DNA of 39,736 bases. Origin: Akkermansia muciniphila (lineage in GTDB: Bacteria; Verrucomicrobiota; Verrucomicrobiia; Limisphaerales; UBA9464). Each line of letters opens with the position of its first letter. The stretch's first letter is position 1. Under the pieces are notes generated by a model, which saw only the letters and a program-made list of their open reading frames with translations, searched no databases and was not told the DNA's origin. The position numbers and the translations under genes were made by a program. Below, piece after piece: positions 34,079-39,736 of this stretch. The stretch covers positions 1 through 39,736 of the forward strand of contig CAMDJH010000021.1 in assembly GCA_945900455.1 (NCBI GenBank), in the 5' to 3' direction.

Positions 34079-35542
34079 ATGCAACCTCGTCCACTCGCCT
34101 CCTCAAAAGCCCGACTGCGGGCGCGTCCAAGAGGCGCGTCCCCCGCAACGAAAAAGGATGAAATCCGGACATCCGGAGTCGCCCCCACTCCGCCTCGAAG
34201 CCGGGAGGGATCGAAGCGGCTGCTCCAGCGCAATGAACAATGGATTCCGGGCGGCGTGGTTTCGATCAATCGGCGCTGTGATCCGAACATCGCATTTTCC
34301 AAGGGCACCGGCAGCCGGGTTTGGGATATCGACGGGAACGAATACATCGATTACCAGGCGGGGTTCGCCGCTTTTTTCCTCGGTCACAACGATCCGGATG
34401 TAAACGCCGCCGTGGAGCGGGTCATGCGGGAACAACGGACGCTGATGGGTGCCGGCCCGACGGAGTTGGAGGGAGAACTGGCCGAGTTGCTCTGCCGTCA
34501 TGTCCCAACCCTGGAGAAGGTGCAGCTCACCAACACGGGATCGGAGGCAACCTTCCTGGCGCTGCGTATCGCGCGGGCGGCGACCGGGCGGGATCATGTG
34601 ATTATCATCCAAGGAGGCTACAATGGCTGGCACAACGATGTGGCCGCCAATGTCCTCAGCAGCCTGGGCGATGTCGGCAGCCGCGTCAGTCCGGGAGAAT
34701 ATCCGTTCGATGCTCTCTCGGCCGGAATTCCCGAGGTTCAGAAATCCCAGGTCCATATCGTCAACTTCAATGATCTCGATTCCATCGCCTACGTTCTGAA
34801 ACGCTACCGAGTGGCCGGTGTGATTTTGGAACCGATCCTGCAAAATGTCGGCGTTGTGAAACCGCAAGCAGGCTACTTGCAAGGGTTGCGCCGACTGGCG
34901 GATGAACACGGTTTCCTGCTGATTTTCGATGAAGTGAAGACGGGGTTCCGACACGGATTGAGCGGTTATCAAGGGCTCTGCGGGGTCACACCCGATTTGT
35001 CGACGTTTGGCAAAGCCCTAGCCAACGGTTATCCCATCGGAGTGATCGGAGGGAAGAGTGTCTTCATGGACTATTTCGTGCATCCCGAGAAGGCGAAACG
35101 GGTGCTCATCGCCGGCACGTACAACGCCCACCCTATTCCGACTGCGGCGGCCATCGCCACGATTCAGAAACTCGCGTCGCCCCGGCACCGGGTATATCAG
35201 CACCTGGCGAAGTTGGGGCAACAATTGGAGGCAGGCATCCAGCGAATCCTCGAACCGCTCGGCCGCCCCTTTTTCCTCTCACGACAGGGCTCGGCTTTTT
35301 GTCTTTATTTCATGGACCACGAACCGCGTGACTATCACGATCTGGCATCCCATCACGACTTTGACCTCGACCGCCGCTACCGCCTTGAACTTATAGAACG
35401 CGGCATTTATCATTTCCCCTTGCCCATCAAGCAAGGGAGTATTTCCTTCGCTCACACCGAGCGCGACATTGCGGAGACGCTCGACCGGACGGCGGATGCG
35501 TTCCGCGCCGCCGTCACTCAACAGGCCTCCAACCGATCATGA
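34079..35542 (+). CDS. Class III PLP-dependent aminotransferase (glutamate-1-semialdehyde aminomutase-like)
   Basis: 487 aa. The PLP lysine is K312 in [20 protein letters not shown]; the cofactor Asp lies in [40 protein letters not shown] binds the phosphate and [20 protein letters not shown] opens the fold. It resembles glutamate-1-semialdehyde 2,1-aminomutase and the wider class III group acting on amine groups of small substrates. No other haem genes are nearby, so a catabolic transamination is more likely (inference). The first about 45 residues ([20 protein letters not shown]...) are extra, basic and low-complexity, so the true start may lie later. It leads the operon; the next gene's ATG overlaps its stop by 4 bp. 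Confidence 0.92.
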   Translation: MQPRPLASSKARLRARPRGASPATKKDEIRTSGVAPTPPRSREGSKRLLQRNEQWIPGGVVSINRRCDPNIAFSKGTGSRVWDIDGNEYIDYQAGFAAFFLGHNDPDVNAAVERVMREQRTLMGAGPTELEGELAELLCRHVPTLEKVQLTNTGSEATFLALRIARAATGRDHVIIIQGGYNGWHNDVAANVLSSLGDVGSRVSPGEYPFDALSAGIPEVQKSQVHIVNFNDLDSIAYVLKRYRVAGVILEPILQNVGVVKPQAGYLQGLRRLADEHGFLLIFDEVKTGFRHGLSGYQGLCGVTPDLSTFGKALANGYPIGVIGGKSVFMDYFVHPEKAKRVLIAGTYNAHPIPTAAAIATIQKLASPRHRVYQHLAKLGQQLEAGIQRILEPLGRPFFLSRQGSAFCLYFMDHEPRDYHDLASHHDFDLDRRYRLELIERGIYHFPLPIKQGSISFAHTERDIAETLDRTADAFRAAVTQQASNRS

Positions 35543-36717
35543 AAATCACCGGCATCGAGTCGTTCGTCTGCCACGCGCGGATGCGCAATTGGGTTTTCGT
35601 CAAAGTGCTCACGGACCAACCCGGCCTATGGGGCTGGGGCGAGGCAACGCTCGAGTGGCACACCCGGGCGGTGATCGGGGCGATTGAAGACATTACGCCG
35701 CTTCTCCTGGGCGAAGATCCGACTCGAATTGAACATCTCTGGCAGATGGTGTTCCGGCAGCATTTCTGGCATGGGAATGGCATCGTGCGTGCGACGGCGA
35801 TCAGCGGCATCGATATCGCCTTGTGGGATATTCTCGGAAAAATCCACGGCGTGCCCTGTCACAAACTCTGGGGTGGTCCGGTCCGCAACCATGTGCGGCT
35901 TTATTGTCATTTGGGGGGCGGCCGGATGGAGGATTTCTACGAAACAAAGCCGGCGGATGCGGAGCGTTTCGGGGATCTCGCCCGGCAAGCCGTGGCCGAA
36001 GGATTTACGGCGTTCAAGTCCATGGCGGTGCCGGAAACGATGCCACTGGAAGGCCTGCCGCCCATTCGCTACGCCGAGGCGTGCGTGAGGGCCATGCGCG
36101 AGGCGGTGGGAGAATCGATCGACATCATGGTGGACTGCCACGCCCGGCCGAGCCCCCGCATGGGACTGCTCTTCGCCAAGGCGCTCGAACCGTACGATCT
36201 CTACTGGCTGGAGGAACCGTGCTGGCCGGAGACCATGGAAGACATCGCCCACATCCAGCGCTCCGTGAAGACGCCCATCGCCACCGGCGAGCGATTGACC
36301 GGGCTGCATGCGTTTCGCGATCTGTTCGAAAAGCGCGCGGCCAGCGTGATTCAGCCCGACCTGACGCACTGCGGAGGATTCACGGAGGCTCGACGCATCG
36401 CCGCATTCGCCGAGGCGTACCGAGTCGCGATGGCGCCGCACAACCCCCAAGGCCCAGTCAGCACCGCCGCTTCGATTGAGTTCGGCTTTGCCACGCCGTC
36501 GTATGTTATCTGCGAAAGCGTCCATGCCGACGTCCCGTGGCGGGAGGATGTCGTTCGCGAAGGATTCACGGTGGAAAAAAAGGGCCGGATCGTGCGCCCC
36601 AACACCCGGCCGGGCCTGGGGATCGAGATCAACGAAGCCGAAGTCGCCAGGCATCCGTTCCAGCAGGAAATGCTGCAACGATCGTTTTATAAGGACGGAA
36701 GTGTGGGGGATTGGTGA
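35539..36717 (+). CDS. Mandelate racemase/muconate lactonizing (enolase superfamily) sugar-acid dehydratase
   Basis: 392 aa. N-terminal capping domain about 1-115, then a TIM barrel. Metal ligands fit D199 ([12 protein letters not shown]), E225 ([11 protein letters not shown]) and E251 ([11 protein letters not shown]). Two histidines fit D-galactonate dehydratase-type chemistry: H201 just after D199, and H301 in [14 protein letters not shown]. It would remove water from a sugar acid such as galactonate, gluconate or a deoxy/amino analogue to give a 2-keto-3-deoxy acid; the exact substrate cannot be read from sequence. The ATG overlaps the aminotransferase stop by 4 bp and the MFS gene follows at 20 bp, so all form one operon. 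Confidence 0.93.
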   Translation: MKITGIESFVCHARMRNWVFVKVLTDQPGLWGWGEATLEWHTRAVIGAIEDITPLLLGEDPTRIEHLWQMVFRQHFWHGNGIVRATAISGIDIALWDILGKIHGVPCHKLWGGPVRNHVRLYCHLGGGRMEDFYETKPADAERFGDLARQAVAEGFTAFKSMAVPETMPLEGLPPIRYAEACVRAMREAVGESIDIMVDCHARPSPRMGLLFAKALEPYDLYWLEEPCWPETMEDIAHIQRSVKTPIATGERLTGLHAFRDLFEKRAASVIQPDLTHCGGFTEARRIAAFAEAYRVAMAPHNPQGPVSTAASIEFGFATPSYVICESVHADVPWREDVVREGFTVEKKGRIVRPNTRPGLGIEINEAEVARHPFQQEMLQRSFYKDGSVGDW

Positions 36718-36737
36718 ACCGACCCTGAACCCATTGC

Positions 36738-38003
36738 ATGCGTTACCGCATTCTGGCGTTTCTGTGGTTCATTGCGCTGATCGCGTATGTCCAGCGCTCG
36801 GCCCTCAGCGTGCCGCTCAAAGAAATTGGGCGCGACTTTTCGCTGGCCAATGCCATCCGTGAACTCGGTTTCGTGCAGTCGGCGTGGTACTTCGGATATG
36901 CCGTCTTTCAGCTGCCCAGCGGCTGGCTGGCCGACCGTATCGGTGGCCGGCGCGGATTAATGCTCTATGCCGTGCTCTGGTCGTTGGCGACCGGCCTCAC
37001 CGGAGCCGCGCGCAGTTACTGGGAACTTTTCGCCGCGTGGGCTCTCATGGGCAGCCTGCAGGCGGGCATTTTCCCCTGCGCAGTGAAATCGATCGGAGTG
37101 GTATTCACCGAACAGGAGCGGGCTCGCGCCTCGGGATTCCTGGGCTCCGGCATGATGGCCGGCAGCGCCATCGCTCCAATCCTGACCGCCTGGCTCCTGG
37201 AAGTGCTGGCGCCCACCGCAGCAACTCTCGCCATCGACCGTTGGCGACTGTGCCTATTCCTCTATGTCGTGCCGGGAATTGCCTGGGTAGCCGCGTTCCA
37301 GTTTAGCACAAATGCCGCAACCTTCGAGGGTGCCTTGGCAAAGAGCACCCGCCCGCAGCCGGTTGCGTGGCACCGGCTCTTTGCCAGCGGCTCGATGTGG
37401 CTCTTGTGTGCTCAACAATTTCTTCGGGCTGCAGGCATGGTCTTTTTCCTGACTTGGTTCCCCACCTTTCTTCGCGAGACGCGCGGTGTCTCTCTCCTCC
37501 AGTCCGGCCTCCTCACCACCTACGCCAGCGCTGCCGGGATGATTGGCACGCTCCTCGGCGGATACTCTTCCGATTGGATTCTGAAACGGACCGGACGGAG
37601 GCGGCTCAGCCGTCAGGGAATTGCCGTCGCTGGAATGACCAGTTGCGCCATTCTTATCATGATTTCGTATTTCATTGCCGACGTGACCGGGGCGATCGCG
37701 CTGATCAGTCTCGGCGCGTTCTGCGCGACATTCGGAGGCGTGAGCGGCTACACCGTCGCCATCGGCTTCGGCGGACGCAGCGTCGCCACCGTTTTTAGCG
37801 CAATGAACATGTGCGGAGCCGTCGGCTCGATGCTTTTTCCCATGACCGTGGGCTGGCTAGTTGCATCGACCGGCAACTGGAACATGGCCCTCTTTAGCTT
37901 TGCCGGGCTCATGGCAGTCGATGCTGTGTGCTGGGCGTTGCTCAACCCTCAAGGAACGTTATTTGGCGACGAGAATGAACCCCTCCCAAAACAGAACACT
38001 TGA
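36738..38003 (+). CDS. MFS transporter, anion:cation symporter (hexuronate/sugar-acid) type
   Basis: 421 aa with about 12 hydrophobic segments. MRYRILAFLWFIALIAYVQR begins TM1 (the usual DRxxLSVP-like part is here QRSALSVPLKEIGRDF). QLPSGWLADRIGGRRGLMLY is the conserved MFS loop 2-3 motif. GSLQAGIFPCAVKSIGVVFT, ERARASGFLGSGMMAGSAIA and FLTWFPTFLRETRGVSLLQS are typical of the ACS family that takes up glucarate, galactonate or hexuronates. It sits in the inner membrane and should import the substrate for the enzymes encoded beside it. It starts 20 bp after the dehydratase gene; the next gene starts 1 bp after its stop. Confidence 0.93.
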   Translation: MRYRILAFLWFIALIAYVQRSALSVPLKEIGRDFSLANAIRELGFVQSAWYFGYAVFQLPSGWLADRIGGRRGLMLYAVLWSLATGLTGAARSYWELFAAWALMGSLQAGIFPCAVKSIGVVFTEQERARASGFLGSGMMAGSAIAPILTAWLLEVLAPTAATLAIDRWRLCLFLYVVPGIAWVAAFQFSTNAATFEGALAKSTRPQPVAWHRLFASGSMWLLCAQQFLRAAGMVFFLTWFPTFLRETRGVSLLQSGLLTTYASAAGMIGTLLGGYSSDWILKRTGRRRLSRQGIAVAGMTSCAILIMISYFIADVTGAIALISLGAFCATFGGVSGYTVAIGFGGRSVATVFSAMNMCGAVGSMLFPMTVGWLVASTGNWNMALFSFAGLMAVDAVCWALLNPQGTLFGDENEPLPKQNT

Positions 38004-38004
38004 A

Positions 38005-39507
38005 ATGAAACCCATCGAACCGCCCTCCGTCGAGTCACTCCAATCGCGCTGTCGTGCCGGCATCGCACGCACCGATATCACGCCCCAGGTCGGAATCTAC
38101 CATCGGATGTGGGGCGCCGCGTTGCACGATCGGGCGGCGGGAATCCATCGACCGCTCCTGGGTACGATCCTGTGGCTCGAACCCCTCGCTCCCGAGCCGA
38201 ACACCGCCCCCGCGGCCTGTCACATCGTAATCGCCATCGACCATTGCGTACTCGATGGCGATGAGATGCTGCGGATTCGTCAGGGGGTGGCCCAGGCGGT
38301 CGAAACCTCCGTCGACAACATCTCACTCACGCTGTCACACACGCACGGCTCGGGGTGGATGTCGCGATCCCGGGCCGATCTGCCGGGAGGCGAATTGATC
38401 GGTCCGTATCTCGATCGTCTGGCGGATCAACTTCAAACCCTTGCCAGGACGGCGCGCGCTACACTCGCGCCAGCCACCATCACGCATGGCTACGGACGTT
38501 GCTCAATGGCCGCGCATCGCGACTTCTGGGACCCTGCGGCAGGACGATTCGTCTGCGGATTCAATCCCACGGGTCCCGCGGACGACACACTACTCATCGC
38601 GCGAATCAGCGATGACAGTGGAACGACCCGAGCTGTGCTCGTGAACTATGCCTGCCATCCGACCACACTCGCCTGGGACAATCGCGCCATCAGTCCCGAC
38701 TGGATCGGCGCCATGCGTGAGACGGTGGAATCCGTGGCCGGGGGGGTGTGTCTATTCCTGCAAGGTGCCTCGGGCGACCTGGGGCCGCGCGATGGATTCG
38801 TGGGGGACTTGGGCGTAGCCGACCGCAACGGCCGGCAGGTTGGGCACGCGGTGCTTTCTACCTTGGAAGCATTACCCCCCGATGGAACGCGATTTACCTA
38901 CACCGGACCTGTCGTCTCGGGCACTTGGATCGGTACTTGGCGCCATGTGCCACTCGACGAACGGTCGCTCCAGCGCAAAGCGATTTGGCGCTGGCATCGG
39001 CACACGGTCGAACTTCTCTATCGGCCGGAACTCCCGAACATGGAAGACACCCTCCGCCAACGGGCGAGTCTTGAGTCGCAAGAACGTGCGGCTAAGGTGG
39101 CCGGCGACACCGCACTCGAGCGCGACTTCCATGCCGGAGTCGAGCAAATGAACCGCCAACTTTTCCGGCTGAAGACCCTGCCAGCGGGCAAGGTCTACCC
39201 CTACTCCATAACGATTGGGCAGATGGGAGACGCCGTCTGGATCCTCGTGCCGGCCGAGCTCTATCAAGTGTTTCAGACCACGTTGCGCCACCGATTTGCA
39301 CCGCGGCCCGTAATTATCTCGACGCTCACCGACGACTGGCAGCCCGGCTATATTCCCGCGTCGTCAAGTTACGGATATGGTATCTATCAGGACGTCATCG
39401 CCGCCGTAGCCCCAGGATCGCTGGAGGTCTTGATCAAATCGGTGACTCGACTCGTCCGAAAGATGCTATTGGAGAGCGAGAAGGCGGCGGCGGCCGAGTC
39501 GGTGTGA
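38005..39507 (+). CDS. Neutral/alkaline ceramidase N-terminal-domain hydrolase
   Basis: 500 aa from the ATG at 38005 (MKPIEPPSVESLQSRCRAGI); an in-frame ATG at 37975 lies inside the MFS gene. RCRAGIARTDITPQVGIYHR starts the domain. Zinc histidines lie in SLTLSHTHGSGWMS (H112, H114) and VLVNYACHPTTLAW; CLFLQGASGDLGPRDGFVGD matches the family's active-site loop. Known neutral ceramidases hydrolyse an amide bond and are exported and longer (about 650-750 aa). This protein has no signal peptide and lacks the C-terminal immunoglobulin-like domain, suggesting a cytoplasmic amidase for a smaller substrate (inference). Fourth gene of the aminotransferase operon. Confidence 0.9.
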   Translation: MKPIEPPSVESLQSRCRAGIARTDITPQVGIYHRMWGAALHDRAAGIHRPLLGTILWLEPLAPEPNTAPAACHIVIAIDHCVLDGDEMLRIRQGVAQAVETSVDNISLTLSHTHGSGWMSRSRADLPGGELIGPYLDRLADQLQTLARTARATLAPATITHGYGRCSMAAHRDFWDPAAGRFVCGFNPTGPADDTLLIARISDDSGTTRAVLVNYACHPTTLAWDNRAISPDWIGAMRETVESVAGGVCLFLQGASGDLGPRDGFVGDLGVADRNGRQVGHAVLSTLEALPPDGTRFTYTGPVVSGTWIGTWRHVPLDERSLQRKAIWRWHRHTVELLYRPELPNMEDTLRQRASLESQERAAKVAGDTALERDFHAGVEQMNRQLFRLKTLPAGKVYPYSITIGQMGDAVWILVPAELYQVFQTTLRHRFAPRPVIISTLTDDWQPGYIPASSSYGYGIYQDVIAAVAPGSLEVLIKSVTRLVRKMLLESEKAAAAESV

Positions 39508-39592
39508 CGAGGTCGCCATTTCCGAGGCACTAGCGGCCGCCGTTTCTCAACCTCACATTGGATGAATAGAACGTGTGGGATTCATTGCTATC

Positions 39593-39733
39593 GCGCCCCG
39601 TTGGGGCGCATAAATATATTGATGGCCGGTTACCCAGCCCGTTGGGCTGGGCTGAGGAATCACGGGCCCTTGGCCCGAAGCAAGGCGCACTATCACAGAC
39701 CTGCCGGGCGTTCTTCCCCAGGCCCAAAGGGCC
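39593..39733. repeat. Array of four short triloop hairpins (dispersed-element type)
   Basis: GCGCCCC/GGGGCGC (39593-39609, loop GTT), CCCAGCCC/GGGCTGGG (39633-39651, loop GTT), CGGGCC/GGCCCG (39663-39677, loop CTT), GGCCC/GGGCC (39721-39733, loop AAA). All stems are perfect with 3-nt loops; the first three are spaced 23 and 11 nt apart, the last by 43. No T run follows, so this is not a simple terminator set. It starts 86 bp after the ceramidase-like gene and may continue beyond the window. Similar hairpin trains are abundant between genes in this phylum (from memory); function unknown. Confidence 0.7.
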
Positions 39734-39736
39734 GTC

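Noticed and set aside
35626-36678. 350-codon minus-strand frame opposite the dehydratase
   Set aside because: Antisense shadow of the enolase-superfamily gene in GC-rich DNA; no motif recognised.
1-39736. CRISPR array, tRNA or rRNA genes, prophage or conjugation genes
   Set aside because: No regularly spaced direct repeats of CRISPR type, no tRNA-like TpsiC arm motif with a complete cloverleaf, and no phage or plasmid gene was recognised. A computed scan (tRNAscan-SE, CRT) would be needed to exclude them fully.

Overview
The window looks like a chromosomal segment of a free-living member of the Verrucomicrobiota (possibly Pedosphaera/Limisphaerales-like). This is an inference from gene content: GC-rich Gram-negative-type DNA, two pseudopilins of the [26 protein letters not shown] type with the long C-terminal domain common in that phylum, a TonB-dependent receptor with an N-terminal carboxypeptidase-regulatory-like domain, a Ycf46-type AAA+ ATPase, many secreted hydrolase-like proteins, and intergenic clusters of tiny hairpins. 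No rRNA, tRNA, CRISPR array, prophage or plasmid gene was seen.

Region 1-10.5 kb (all minus strand) is one long tightly packed gene string: DUF3450 protein, long ExbB with a periplasmic coiled coil (TtpC-like), short ExbB, ExbD, TonB, TPR protein, TonB-dependent receptor, a heparinase C-domain-like secreted protein, and a secreted beta-helix-like protein that runs off the left edge. Genes overlap by 4 bp or are separated by 3-26 bp, except the last, which follows a 129-bp gap holding a hairpin. The order matches the TtpC/TonB2-type energised uptake systems known from Vibrio and relatives, here fused to its own receptor and two accessory exported proteins.

Region 10.5-13.8 kb (minus): a housekeeping cluster of a 23S rRNA methyltransferase-like protein, a zinc-ribbon NUDIX hydrolase, a stand-alone Lon N-terminal-domain protein and a DUF1844 protein. 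It is separated from the TonB operon by an inverted repeat of probable dispersed type. Region 14-20.6 kb: a phytanoyl-CoA dioxygenase-like protein (+), a Ycf46-like AAA+ ATPase (-) head-to-head with purM (+), a small membrane protein, acpP with a rho-independent terminator, fabF, and a putative lipoprotein.

Region 20.8-26.1 kb (minus): two tandem, nearly identical pseudopilin genes, an MBL-fold exonuclease-like protein translationally coupled to a tRNA-dihydrouridine synthase, and a REP-associated (Y1/HUH) transposase with a palindrome just upstream. Region 26.1-30.3 kb (+): an HrpA-type DEAH RNA helicase. Region 30.4-33.0 kb (minus): a Tat-type secreted alpha/beta hydrolase and a secreted five-bladed-propeller-like protein. 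Region 33.0-34.0 kb: a hairpin cluster and a broken LVIVD-repeat gene with a frameshift at a run of eight T. Region 34.1-39.5 kb (+): a compact four-gene operon for a class III aminotransferase, an enolase-superfamily sugar-acid dehydratase, an MFS transporter and a neutral-ceramidase-domain hydrolase, probably a catabolic route for an amidated or aminated sugar-acid-like compound. The right end holds an array of triloop hairpins.

The two most interesting candidates are the TtpC-type TonB operon with its dedicated receptor and export cargo, and the aminotransferase-dehydratase-MFS-ceramidase operon. Gene functions are from motif recognition by eye; no database search was run.
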